From Hydrogenobacter sp. (GTDB lineage: Bacteria; Aquificota; Aquificia; Aquificales; Aquificaceae): DNA of 64,000 bases. The notes under the pieces are model-generated. The model searched no databases. It was not told the DNA's origin and saw only the letters and a program-made list of their open reading frames with translations. This document shows positions 1-8,213 of this stretch, one piece after another. The position numbers and the translations under genes are program-made. Location: assembly GCA_028276405.1 (NCBI GenBank), contig JAPYWJ010000001.1:43622-107621 (forward strand). Direction: 5' to 3'. Position 1 is the stretch's first letter. Every line of letters starts with the position of its first letter.

Positions 1-929
1 TAGAGGTTTATGGTTTTCTCTATGATATAAGGTTTTTCTTCTTTGATCCTGTAGTATATCCTTACCATCATCTCAGCCAATATACCCGTGGATATTAGCT
101 GTATGCCTGCAAGTATAAGAAGCACACTCAGGATAAGCAGAGGTCTTCTCCCTATATCTTCTCCAAAAAGCTTCAGGAAAGTAAGATACAAAAGTGTTAG
201 CATGCCTACCGCAAACAGAAGGAAACCTGCAGTACCAAACACATACATGGGCTTGTTTATATACTCGTTTAGAAACTTTACCAAAAGTATGTCAAGAATA
301 ACTCTGATGGTTCTACCTATACCATACTTTGACTTACCGTAAAGCCTTGGGTGGTGTCTAACAACTATCTCTGTTATCTTTGCACCTTGCCTTTTTGTAA
401 GAGCAGGCAAAAATCTGTGCATGTCGCCGTAAAGCTCAAGCTCCTTTAAAAGCTCTGCTCTGTAAACCTTCAAAGTGCACCCATAGTCATGCAGATGAAC
501 ACCTGTAGCTTTAGATATTATCCAGTTAGCTACCATAGAAGGGAGCTTTCTCGATAAAAAGGGGTCTTTGCGTTCTTTTCTCCATCCACTCACAAGGTCA
601 TACCCTTCTTCAAGCTTTTTGAGCAGAGTGGGTATGTCCTCAGGATCGTTTTGTAGGTCTGCATCCATGGTAACTATCACATCACCCTTAGCGTGCTGGA
701 AGCCTGCATACATGGCAGAGGTCTGTCCGTAATTTCTTTTGAAGCGTATAACTTTTACCCTCTTGTCCGTATCAGCTATCTTTTCCAACACTTCAAAAGT
801 GCCATCTTCAGAACCATCATCAACGAATATAATCTCGTAATCTTTACCTACAAGCACTTGGGTAAGCTTTTGATAGAGTATGGGAATGTTTTGTTCTTCG
901 TTGTAAGCAGGTATTACCACAGAAATCAT
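1..929 (-). CDS. Family 2 glycosyltransferase (DPM1/ArnC-like), cut at the window edge
   Basis: The N-terminus (MISVVIPAYNEEQN) starts a GT-A fold and is followed by IIFVDDGSEDGT and VTMDADLQNDPED, the nucleotide-sugar and metal-binding motifs of polyprenyl-phosphate glycosyltransferases. Two hydrophobic segments lie at roughly residues 230-255 and 268-292, as in ArnC/GtrB proteins that load a sugar onto undecaprenyl phosphate at the inner membrane. 309 codons are visible. The reading frame reaches base 1 with TA as the first two bases of the next codon, so the stop may be just outside and the protein is probably almost complete. A TATAAT on this strand (937-942) sits 7 bases before the ATG with no Shine-Dalgarno. 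The sugar transferred cannot be told. Confidence 0.85.
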   Translation of the reverse strand, partial: MISVVIPAYNEEQNIPILYQKLTQVLVGKDYEIIFVDDGSEDGTFEVLEKIADTDKRVKVIRFKRNYGQTSAMYAGFQHAKGDVIVTMDADLQNDPEDIPTLLKKLEEGYDLVSGWRKERKDPFLSRKLPSMVANWIISKATGVHLHDYGCTLKVYRAELLKELELYGDMHRFLPALTKRQGAKITEIVVRHHPRLYGKSKYGIGRTIRVILDILLVKFLNEYINKPMYVFGTAGFLLFAVGMLTLLYLTFLKLFGEDIGRRPLLILSVLLILAGIQLISTGILAEMMVRIYYRIKEEKPYIIEKTINL

Positions 930-936
930 CTTACAT

Positions 937-1005
937 ATTATAGGTTAAAACCTCCCATAAAATATAGGATATTTTATTTCACGCTCAACAAAAAAGCCTT
1001 ATAAT
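937..1005. promoter_or_regulatory. Divergent promoter region between the glycosyltransferase and moeB/thiF
   Basis: The minus strand has TATAAT at 937-942, 7 bases before the glycosyltransferase ATG (929). The plus strand has TATAAT at 1000-1005, 7 bases before the moeB ATG (1013), with a weak -35 (TTTCAC, 977-982) at 17 bases. Neither gene has a Shine-Dalgarno, so both transcripts would begin at or next to the start codon. This is inferred from sequence only. Confidence 0.5.
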
Positions 1006-1012
1006 TAATTCT

Positions 1013-1828
1013 ATGTTTAAGTTCACTGAGGAACAGATAAAGAGATACGCAAGGCACATCATACTGCCAGAAGTTGGAGGTAAAGGGCAAGAAAAATTAC
1101 TAAATTCAAAAGTTCTTGTGGTAGGTGCTGGAGGCTTGGGGTCACCCGCCATTTTTTATCTTGCCGCAGCTGGTGTTGGAACCATAGGGATTGTAGATTT
1201 TGATGTGGTAGACTTCTCAAACCTTCAAAGGCAGATACTTCACGATACGGAAAGGGTAGGAGTTCCAAAAGTGGAGTCTGCCCGCATGACTGTAGAAAAA
1301 CTAAATCCTGATGTAAAAGTCATAACTTACAACACCATGCTAAACAAAAGCAACATCATGGACATAATAAGGGATTACGATGTGATCCTTGATGGCACAG
1401 ACAACTTTCCCACAAGATTTCTTATAAACGACGCTTGCTACTTTGCAAGCAAGCCTTTGGTGTCTGCTGCCATGCTCAGGTTTGAAGGACAGATCACTGT
1501 TTTTGACTTCAGAGACAAAGAGCACTCACCCTGTTACAGATGTCTGTTTCCAGAACCACCTCCGCCGGGATTAGTGCCCAGCTGTCAAGAAGCAGGCATA
1601 CTGGGTTCCATAGGTGGGATAATGGGGTGCGTTCAGGCAACAGAAGCTATAAAGCTTCTTTTAGGTATAGGTGAACCTTTAGTAGGTAAGCTTCTTATCA
1701 TGGATGCCCTTTCTATGGACTTTAGGAAGGTAAGGTTGCGCAAAGATCCTTCTTGTCCTCTTTGTAGTGAGAAAGCCAGTATAAAGGAGCTTATAGAGTA
1801 TGAGCAAGTCTGTGATGTACACTTCTGA
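1013..1828 (+). CDS. moeB: ThiF/MoeB-family sulfur-carrier adenylyltransferase
   Basis: E1-like enzyme that adenylates the C-terminal glycine of a ubiquitin-like sulfur carrier (MoaD for molybdopterin or ThiS for thiamine). The nucleotide-binding loop GAGGLG is at residues 38-43, with the Arg/Gln-rich SNLQRQ segment after it. A structural zinc site is formed by CYRC (C174, C177) and CPLC (C248, C251), and a conserved cysteine (C191) sits in the PSCQEAG segment. The 271 aa length matches MoeB/ThiF without the rhodanese domain of longer homologues. It is the first gene of a run with a small LapA-like protein, mazG and an NtrC-type regulator. MoeB, ThiF and HesA cannot be separated by sequence alone. 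A mog gene at 58058-58591 shows that molybdopterin synthesis occurs in this organism. Confidence 0.85.
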   Translation: MFKFTEEQIKRYARHIILPEVGGKGQEKLLNSKVLVVGAGGLGSPAIFYLAAAGVGTIGIVDFDVVDFSNLQRQILHDTERVGVPKVESARMTVEKLNPDVKVITYNTMLNKSNIMDIIRDYDVILDGTDNFPTRFLINDACYFASKPLVSAAMLRFEGQITVFDFRDKEHSPCYRCLFPEPPPPGLVPSCQEAGILGSIGGIMGCVQATEAIKLLLGIGEPLVGKLLIMDALSMDFRKVRLRKDPSCPLCSEKASIKELIEYEQVCDVHF

Positions 1829-1836
1829 AAAATAAC

Positions 1837-2052
1837 ATGAAGATGGTGCTTTACTTTACGCTCTTTTTAGCCACACTTGGTGCTTCCGCTTACTTGGTAT
1901 TTTTGAACCATCAACCCATCAGTCTTTTGCTCACCCCACAGATGGGGGAGTACATATACACCACGCCACCTATGCCTTTGGGACTTCTTGTACTACTTTT
2001 TTTCTTTGCAGGATTGCTTTTTGGATACTTACTTCGTATGTTTTTAAAGTGA
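1837..2052 (+). CDS. Small two-helix membrane protein, LapA/DUF1049-like
   Basis: A 71 aa protein with two hydrophobic stretches (about residues 3-22 and 46-68) joined by a short loop. This resembles the LapA (DUF1049) domain: an FLNHQPISLLL-type segment after helix 1 and a GLLFGYLLR-type end of helix 2. Family members are inner-membrane proteins, some linked to lipopolysaccharide assembly. It lies 8 bases after moeB and 3 bases before mazG, so it is surely co-transcribed, but this context does not reveal a role. The family assignment is by pattern only. Confidence 0.6.
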   Translation: MKMVLYFTLFLATLGASAYLVFLNHQPISLLLTPQMGEYIYTTPPMPLGLLVLLFFFAGLLFGYLLRMFLK

Positions 2053-2055
2053 AGC

Positions 2056-2826
2056 ATGGATGAAATCAAAACTCTCTTAGAGGTTGTGGAAAGGATAAGA
2101 AAAGAGTGCCCTTGGGACAGGTCTCAAACCCATGAGAGTCTAAAAAAGTATCTTATAGAAGAAGCTTACGAGCTGTTGGACGCCATAGATAAAAAAGACG
2201 ATAAGGCTCTTTTGGAAGAGCTGGGAGATGTGTTTCTTCAGGTGCTTATGCATTCACAGATAGCAAGAGAAAGGGGATCTTTTACCTTTTATCATGTAGC
2301 AAAACATTTGAAAGAAAAGCTCATTGATAGACATCCACATGTGTTTGGCAATAAGCCTGCGCATGAAGTTCTCAAAAGGTGGGAAGAGGAAAAGATAAAA
2401 ACCAGAGAGAGTGTCCTTGACGGTGTACCAAAGCACATGCCTGCTTTGATGCGCTCTCAGAAACTCCAAGACAGAGCAAGCGTGGTGGGCTTTGATTTTG
2501 AAAACTTAGATCAGGTACTCAATAAACTTGAGGAAGAGATAGAAGAACTAAAAATGGCTATAAAAGAGGGAGAAAAAAAGCACATACAACATGAAATTGG
2601 CGATGTTCTGACAGCAGTTGTGGAGCTTTGCAGGTTTTTGAAACTGGATGCGGAAACAGTTCTTCAAAAAGCCAACGACAGATTTGAAAGAAGGTTCAGG
2701 TATATGGAAGGAAAAGCAAAACAAATGGGTAAAGCACTAAAAAGCATGAGCCTTCAAGAGATGGACATATTATGGCTTGAAGCAAAAAAGTTTGACGAGG
2801 ATGAGACTCCTAATAGTGGAAGATGA
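2056..2826 (+). CDS. mazG: Nucleoside triphosphate pyrophosphohydrolase MazG
   Basis: House-cleaning enzyme that hydrolyses NTPs/dNTPs to NMP and pyrophosphate, removing damaged or non-canonical nucleotides. At 256 aa it has the two tandem MazG domains of the standard bacterial protein. The N-terminal one carries CPWDRSQTHESL, EEAYELLDAI and EELGDVFLQV (metal-binding acidic residues). The C-terminal one carries EEIEELKMAI and HEIGDVLTAVV. The linker includes the conserved DRHPHVFG and WEEEK motifs. The start lies 3 bases after the LapA-like gene, and the end overlaps the following regulator by 26 bases. Confidence 0.93.
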   Translation: MDEIKTLLEVVERIRKECPWDRSQTHESLKKYLIEEAYELLDAIDKKDDKALLEELGDVFLQVLMHSQIARERGSFTFYHVAKHLKEKLIDRHPHVFGNKPAHEVLKRWEEEKIKTRESVLDGVPKHMPALMRSQKLQDRASVVGFDFENLDQVLNKLEEEIEELKMAIKEGEKKHIQHEIGDVLTAVVELCRFLKLDAETVLQKANDRFERRFRYMEGKAKQMGKALKSMSLQEMDILWLEAKKFDEDETPNSGR

Positions 2827-4114
2827 ACATGATTTGGTAAGCCTGCTCAAAGAGTACTTAGAGGATAAAGGTTATAAAGTTTCTATTGCAGAAAAAGGTG
2901 CCCAAGCCCTTGAGCTATTAGAAAGACAGGGTTTTGACCTTGTACTGCTTGACCTCTTCCTGCCTGACATGAACGGTATAGAGATCCTTGAAAAGATAAA
3001 GCTTTCTCAACCCCTTTCGGAAGTGATAGTGCTTACTGGACACGGCACTGTTAAGGTTGCAGTAGATGCTATGAAAAAGGGAGCTTACGACTTTCTTACA
3101 AAACCGTGTACCCTTGAGGAGATAGAAACTACCCTTGAAAAAGCCTATCAATCCCTGATGATAAAGAAAGAAAACAGACTCTTTAAAAGAGAAAAAAACT
3201 TAACAGAAGAGGGGTTTGTTTTTGAAAGTCCTAAAATGAGGGAGCTACTAAAAACTGTAGAAAAAATAGCTTGTAGTGATTGCCCTGTACTTTTAGTAGG
3301 GGAGACGGGTGTAGGCAAAGAGTTGATAGCGAGGATGATCCACTCTGTCAGTAATAGAAGAGAAAAACCCTTTGTAGCCATAAACATAGCGTCCATACCT
3401 AAAGACCTTCTTGAGGCAGAGCTCTTTGGATACGAAAAGGGAGCTTTTACAGGTGCTACCTTTTCAAAAGATGGGTTCTTTGAGCTTGCAGATGGTGGTG
3501 TCCTCTTTCTTGACGAAATAAGTGAGATAGAACCTTCCCTTCAGGCTAAGCTTTTGAGAGCCATAGAAACTAAAAAGTTTTATAGGGTGGGTGGAAGAAA
3601 AGAGATAGAAAGCGATGTTAGGATCATAAGCGCAACCAACAGGAACCTAAGGGAACTTATAAAAGAGGGCAAGTTCAGGGAAGACCTTTACTTTAGATTA
3701 AACACTTTTGAACTTTACATACCACCACTCAGAGAAAGAAGGGAAGACATAATACCTCTCGCACGGCACTTTTTAAAAGGGTTTTCCGTGAAGTACTCAA
3801 AAAATACAAAAGGCTTTACGCAAGAAGCAGAAAAACTGCTTTTGTCGTACAGCTTTCCGGGAAATGTAAGAGAGCTTAAAAACATAGTAGAGAGGGTTTG
3901 TCTTCTTTGTGATGGGGAATACATAGATGAAGATGACCTTGCCTTCCTAAATGTTGAGGAACATAAACTTCTTAAAGAGCTTGAGAAAAAGAAAATAGAG
4001 GAAGTTTTGAAGGAAGTTAACTATAACAAAAAGCTCGCATCAGAGATCCTTGGCATACCCCTCCGAACTCTTTACAGAAAGATAGAGAAGTACAATATAA
4101 AGCCTCAGCCCTAG
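2801..4114 (+). CDS. NtrC-family sigma-54-dependent response regulator
   Basis: A 437 aa response regulator with three domains. The receiver (about 1-120) has acidic residues E7/D8, phospho-acceptor D51, T79 and K101. The AAA+ domain (about 140-370) has Walker A GETGVGKE (167-174), the sigma-54 contact loop GAFTGA (214-219) and Walker B LFLDE. A Fis-type helix-turn-helix closes the protein (LASEILGIPLRTLYRKI). It should activate sigma-54 promoters when phosphorylated. The ATG at 2801 is preferred over an upstream in-frame ATG at 2777 because the receiver fold begins MRLLIVEDE and a GAGG sequence precedes it. It overlaps mazG by 26 bases. No histidine kinase lies nearby, and no -24/-12 promoter was recognised in the window, so its signal and targets are unknown. 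Confidence 0.93.
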   Translation: MRLLIVEDEHDLVSLLKEYLEDKGYKVSIAEKGAQALELLERQGFDLVLLDLFLPDMNGIEILEKIKLSQPLSEVIVLTGHGTVKVAVDAMKKGAYDFLTKPCTLEEIETTLEKAYQSLMIKKENRLFKREKNLTEEGFVFESPKMRELLKTVEKIACSDCPVLLVGETGVGKELIARMIHSVSNRREKPFVAINIASIPKDLLEAELFGYEKGAFTGATFSKDGFFELADGGVLFLDEISEIEPSLQAKLLRAIETKKFYRVGGRKEIESDVRIISATNRNLRELIKEGKFREDLYFRLNTFELYIPPLRERREDIIPLARHFLKGFSVKYSKNTKGFTQEAEKLLLSYSFPGNVRELKNIVERVCLLCDGEYIDEDDLAFLNVEEHKLLKELEKKKIEEVLKEVNYNKKLASEILGIPLRTLYRKIEKYNIKPQP

Positions 4115-7100
4115 CGCCTTCTTAGTTTTATGCTGTCAAAAAGCTCATAAACTATTGGAAGTACCAAAAGGCTCAGAGGAAGAGCGGAAGCTATACCTCC
4201 TATAACCGCTATTGCTAGGGGTTTCCTAAGTTCTGAACCTGCAGTAAGACCAAGAGATACGGGGAGGAGAGCAAAGACAATGGTCATAGTTGTCATAAGG
4301 ATGGGTCTTAGCCTCTCTTTCCTTGCCTGAAGGATAGCCTGTCTGGTCTGATAGTTCTCTTTTCTTAGCTGAATTATCCGCTCTATGAAAAGCACAGCAT
4401 CGCGCACTACTATACCTATCAGCAGGATGATGCCAAAGTATGAGGGAACGCTCAAAGATGTATCAGTAACATACAGGAGTCCAAAGGCACCAGATAAACT
4501 CAAAGGTACGGTAAGCAACACGGTAAAAGGATGTCTGTAACTCTCAAAGAGACTGGCAAGCACCATGTATATACCCACTATAGCCACCGTCAATGCAAAG
4601 GCAAGATTTTTGAAGGCTCTCGCAAACTCTCTTGTCTGACCCGTAGCTTCAAAGGAGTATCCAGGAGGCAAGTTGTTCCTAAGCCATCTTTCTACTTCTG
4701 CACTGGCAGAACCCAAAGCCTTTCCAGAGAGATTGGCATAAAAGGTAAAGGAGTACTGTCTGTTGTACCTGTTGATGACATGGTATCCTGGAGCTATGCT
4801 TAGGTCTACCACCTGTGTGAGGGGGACTAATCCCCCATTTTTGGTTCTAAGATACACCTTGTTTAAGTTCTCCCAATTTTGCACAAATTCTGGGGTAGCC
4901 TTTATGTAAGCGTTATAACTCTCTCCACCGAGCTCGTAAGTGCCAAATTTATACTTCCCAAAGAGAATGTTGAGAGTTAAAGCTACATCTTCAACACTTA
5001 TGCCCAAGTCCCCCAACCTGTCTCTGTTGACCCTTATTTGGATCTGAGGTTCGTTAAGCCTTAGATCCGTATCCACATCTTTAAAGCCTGGTCTGTTTCT
5101 AAACTCTGATACCATGCTCTTTGCTATCCTTTGGAGTTCCTCCAAAGAGGGACCTTTCACTGCGTAAGTTATGTCCGTTTGCTTACCTGCACCCACGACT
5201 ATAGGGAAGGCTTCAACACTAACCCTTATGTCCTTTATCTTTGATAGCTGTTGTCTCAGTTGGTTCATTATTACCTTTTGGTGAGGTCTTACAGATCTGT
5301 CTTTTAAAAAGATAAAAGCTTGTCCACCGTTTACATCAGGCCTTCCTGCTACACCTTGACCTATGGCTATACCAAACCTGTCAATGTATGGATTTTTAAG
5401 AAGGATAGCCTCTACCTCTTTGGCTTTTTGGTTGGTAAAATCAAAGGATGTGCCTATGGGAGTTTCAAACCTTACTATGAAAGCACCTTCGTCTGTAATA
5501 GGAAAAAATTCTTTCTTTACAGCTCTTACAAACATAAAACCTATAAGTACTGTTATAGCAGATATGAGTAGCACTATCAACTTGTGGTCCAGAGACCACC
5601 TTAGCAAACCATCAAAAAAAGCCTCAAACTTATCGTAAGCTCTCATAAAGGCATTCTCTTTTACCTCTCTTATCAGCCTTGCGCTTGCCATAGGTGTAAA
5701 GCTTATAGCAACTATATAGGACACCGCTATGGCGACTACCAATGTTAAGGCAAAACTTCCAAAAAAGCTACCTATGACACCCCTTAGGAATATTATGGGC
5801 AGAAAGACTATCACAAGAGACACAGTAGAGGCAAGCAGAGCAAAGACCACAATGCGTGTGCCCATCTCAGCAGACTCAAGAGCCAAAAGCCCTTCTTGTC
5901 TTCTTCTGTATATGCTTTCTATGACTACTATGGCGTCATCTATAACTATACCTACCGCTACCGCAAGAGCAAGCAAAGTGAAAGTATTTAAAGAGTTACC
6001 AGTGTAATACAGAAACACAATGGCGCTCAGAAGGGTTATGGGTATAGCAACCACTGGAATTAAAGTGAGTCTCAAGCTTCCCAAAAAGAGAAACACCACA
6101 AGACCTGTAAGGAAACTGCCTATTATTATCTCTTCTACTGCTGCGCGTGCGCTCTCCTTTGGAAAAACGCTGGCATCAAAGGTAATGTCCATACGCATAC
6201 CTGGAGGAAGTTCTTTGTTTAGTTCAGCCATCCTGTTTTTTACTGCATCCGCTACGGATACGGTGTTGAACCCCGACTGTTTGTATATGATGAGGGCTAT
6301 GGATCGTTCACCCTTAAAGCGAGCGATCCCCCTCTCTTCATCCTGTGTAAACTCCACAAATCCTACATCTCTGAGCTTTATGTTCCCCTTTATGTAGGTA
6401 TCTTCAAGCTCCCTGGGATCCTTTACCTTACCGTAAAGTCTTATGATGTAATCTTTGTCTTGTCCGTATATGCTACCAGTAGGTGCCTCAAGGTGGTTGT
6501 TTTGCACTGCACTGAGGACATCCACAGGTGTGAGCCCATAAGAGTACAATCTTTCTGGAAAAATTCTAACCCATAGGACATTATCTCTAAAGCCTCCTAA
6601 GCCTACACTACCTACACCGTTTATCTTCTGGAATTCCCTGCCTATTACCTTATCCGCATAATAGGCAAGAGTTTGATAATCTACGCTCTTGGAATGAAGA
6701 TGAATAGCCAATATGGGAAAACCGCTCGTATCTACCTTGCTTACCACTGGAGGGTCTACTCCCAAAGGCATACGCTTGTAAGCCCTTTGTACCGCATCCC
6801 TTACTTCTTGTGCCCCCACATCTATGTTCTTGTCAAGGTTAAAGATAATGGTCACCCTTGATACACCAGCGTAGCTCTGAGAAACTATGGCATCTATACC
6901 GCTTATAGTAGAAACCTCGTCCTCTATGAGCTTTGTCACATTTGTATCTACCACATCGGGGTTCGCTCCCTGATAAGTGGTACTAATATTAACGATGGGA
7001 AAATCTACATTGGGAAGCCTATCAACGGGTATCTTGGTATAGGTAAACAAGCCCAAAAGCACAAAAGACAGCATGAACATAATGGTAGTTACAGGTCTGC

Positions 7101-7119
7101 GTATGAAAAATCTGTACAT
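4111..7119 (-). CDS. RND (HAE1/AcrB-type) multidrug efflux permease
   Basis: Inner-membrane proton-driven pump of a tripartite efflux system (1002 aa, slightly short for AcrB, which is about 1049). It shows the RND plan of one N-terminal helix (RRPVTTIMFMLSF), a large periplasmic porter domain, helices 2-6, a second porter domain and the last helices. The proton-relay pair D394-D395 is present in helix 4 (GIVIDDAIVVIES). Its adaptor and TolC partners lie on the opposite strand. The minus-strand TATAAT (7128-7133) is 8 bases upstream of the ATG, next to a TetR-type operator. The 3' end shares the CTAG at 4111-4114 with the convergent regulator. The substrates are unknown; HAE1 is favoured over heavy-metal RND because no metal-binding signature was seen. 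Confidence 0.92.
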   Translation of the reverse strand: MYRFFIRRPVTTIMFMLSFVLLGLFTYTKIPVDRLPNVDFPIVNISTTYQGANPDVVDTNVTKLIEDEVSTISGIDAIVSQSYAGVSRVTIIFNLDKNIDVGAQEVRDAVQRAYKRMPLGVDPPVVSKVDTSGFPILAIHLHSKSVDYQTLAYYADKVIGREFQKINGVGSVGLGGFRDNVLWVRIFPERLYSYGLTPVDVLSAVQNNHLEAPTGSIYGQDKDYIIRLYGKVKDPRELEDTYIKGNIKLRDVGFVEFTQDEERGIARFKGERSIALIIYKQSGFNTVSVADAVKNRMAELNKELPPGMRMDITFDASVFPKESARAAVEEIIIGSFLTGLVVFLFLGSLRLTLIPVVAIPITLLSAIVFLYYTGNSLNTFTLLALAVAVGIVIDDAIVVIESIYRRRQEGLLALESAEMGTRIVVFALLASTVSLVIVFLPIIFLRGVIGSFFGSFALTLVVAIAVSYIVAISFTPMASARLIREVKENAFMRAYDKFEAFFDGLLRWSLDHKLIVLLISAITVLIGFMFVRAVKKEFFPITDEGAFIVRFETPIGTSFDFTNQKAKEVEAILLKNPYIDRFGIAIGQGVAGRPDVNGGQAFIFLKDRSVRPHQKVIMNQLRQQLSKIKDIRVSVEAFPIVVGAGKQTDITYAVKGPSLEELQRIAKSMVSEFRNRPGFKDVDTDLRLNEPQIQIRVNRDRLGDLGISVEDVALTLNILFGKYKFGTYELGGESYNAYIKATPEFVQNWENLNKVYLRTKNGGLVPLTQVVDLSIAPGYHVINRYNRQYSFTFYANLSGKALGSASAEVERWLRNNLPPGYSFEATGQTREFARAFKNLAFALTVAIVGIYMVLASLFESYRHPFTVLLTVPLSLSGAFGLLYVTDTSLSVPSYFGIILLIGIVVRDAVLFIERIIQLRKENYQTRQAILQARKERLRPILMTTMTIVFALLPVSLGLTAGSELRKPLAIAVIGGIASALPLSLLVLPIVYELFDSIKLRRR

Positions 7120-7127
7120 GAGTTTAT

Positions 7128-7163
7128 ATTATAACTGACTGACTGGTCAGTATGGTATATAAT
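7128..7163. promoter_or_regulatory. Divergent efflux promoters with TetR-type operator
   Basis: The inverted repeat ACTGAC-TG-GTCAGT (7138-7151) has perfect 6-base arms and resembles operators of TetR-family efflux repressors. The minus-strand TATAAT (7128-7133) lies 8 bases before the RND permease start. On the plus strand, TATAAT (7158-7163) with CTGACT (7135-7140) at 17 bases forms a promoter for the adaptor gene. The operator therefore lies between -35 and -10 of the rightward promoter and next to the -10 of the leftward one, so one repressor could shut both. The likely repressor is the TetR protein at 9450-10022. Confidence 0.7.
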
Positions 7164-7169
7164 ATGAGT

Positions 7170-8213
7170 ATGGCTCAATGGGTTTTGTTGCTAGTGCTTT
7201 TGATGTTCGCAGGTTGTAGCAAAAAGGAGACTCCCCAAACAAAACAGAAAGAGATTCCTATAAGCGTTTACAGAGTAACACCTCAGAAAGTGGAAGTTTT
7301 TTATACTGCAAACGGCTACTTTGAAAGCCCAAAAGATGTTACCCTAAGACCAGAGGTAAGCGGAAGGGTACTTGCACTTTTTGCGGATGAAGGATTCTCT
7401 GTAAGGGCTGGGCAACCCCTTTTGAAGATAGACCCCACTGATTATGAAAACACCCTCAGACAGATACAAGCTAATCTCATGCAGGCAAAGGCAAACTATG
7501 AAAATCAAAAAGCCATCTACGAGAGGAGGAAGTTTCTGTACGAGCAAAACCTCATTTCAAGAGAGGATTTTGAAAACGCTGGCACCCAGTTAAAGGTCTA
7601 TCAGGATCAGGTATCAGCTCTTCAAGCACAGCTCAAAAACGCAGAAGTCCAACTATCAAGGACAGTGCTAAAGGCTCCCTTCTCGGGATACATAGCCCAA
7701 AAGTTCGTGAACATTGGTGATTATATAACACCTCAATCCCAGACCTTCAGAGTCGTTGTGTTAGACCCTATAAAAGTAGTTTTCCAAGTACCTCAGAACA
7801 TATCTGCCACAAAGGGTTCCTTGGTATATCTAGATGTAGAAGGTTTAGGAAGGTACCCATACGAAGGGAAAGTGATCTTCGTATCTCCTTCTGCAGATGC
7901 CAACAGACTTATAACTGTAAAGGCTATAGTGAATAACCCCCACGGAGATCTAAAACCTAACATGTATGCAAAGGTAAACTTACCTCTTTACTCTACCACA
8001 GCCTTCAAGATACCAGAAACTGCGGTAGTACTTGTGGGAAATGAGAAAACTGTGTGGAAGGTAGAAGGCACAAGGGTCCTACCGGTAAAGGTGGATATAA
8101 TCAAACAAGAAAAAGGTTATGTTTTTGTCAGAGGGGACCTCAAAGACGGAGATGAAGTTGCTGTTGAAAACGCCTACCTTTTGAACCAAACCAGCAGGGT
8201 AAAGGTAAAATGA
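7170..8213 (+). CDS. RND efflux periplasmic adaptor (membrane fusion) lipoprotein
   Basis: Bridges the RND permease to the outer-membrane channel. The N-terminus is a lipoprotein signal with lipobox MFAGC close to residues 12-16. Then comes a biotinyl-lipoyl half (YTANGYFESPKDVTLRPEVSGRV, in pieces), an alpha-helical hairpin (about 95-155), the second lipoyl half (VLKAPFSGYIAQ) and a beta-barrel (DPIKVVFQVP). The ATG at 7170 is preferred over in-frame ATGs at 7152 and 7164. The first of those falls inside the operator/promoter, and 7170 is 6 bases beyond the TATAAT at 7158-7163. The stop overlaps the next gene by 4 bases. Its permease partner is encoded divergently at 4111-7119. Confidence 0.88.
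   Translation: MAQWVLLLVLLMFAGCSKKETPQTKQKEIPISVYRVTPQKVEVFYTANGYFESPKDVTLRPEVSGRVLALFADEGFSVRAGQPLLKIDPTDYENTLRQIQANLMQAKANYENQKAIYERRKFLYEQNLISREDFENAGTQLKVYQDQVSALQAQLKNAEVQLSRTVLKAPFSGYIAQKFVNIGDYITPQSQTFRVVVLDPIKVVFQVPQNISATKGSLVYLDVEGLGRYPYEGKVIFVSPSADANRLITVKAIVNNPHGDLKPNMYAKVNLPLYSTTAFKIPETAVVLVGNEKTVWKVEGTRVLPVKVDIIKQEKGYVFVRGDLKDGDEVAVENAYLLNQTSRVKVK

Noticed and set aside
693..1004. Plus-strand ORF of 103 codons over the glycosyltransferase 5' end
   Set aside because: It is antisense to a clear family 2 glycosyltransferase and crosses the divergent promoter; its protein has no recognisable pattern.
5320..6397. Several plus-strand ORFs antisense to the RND permease
   Set aside because: Composition is that of a shadow frame of a long, highly conserved coding sequence, and they lack ribosome-binding sites.
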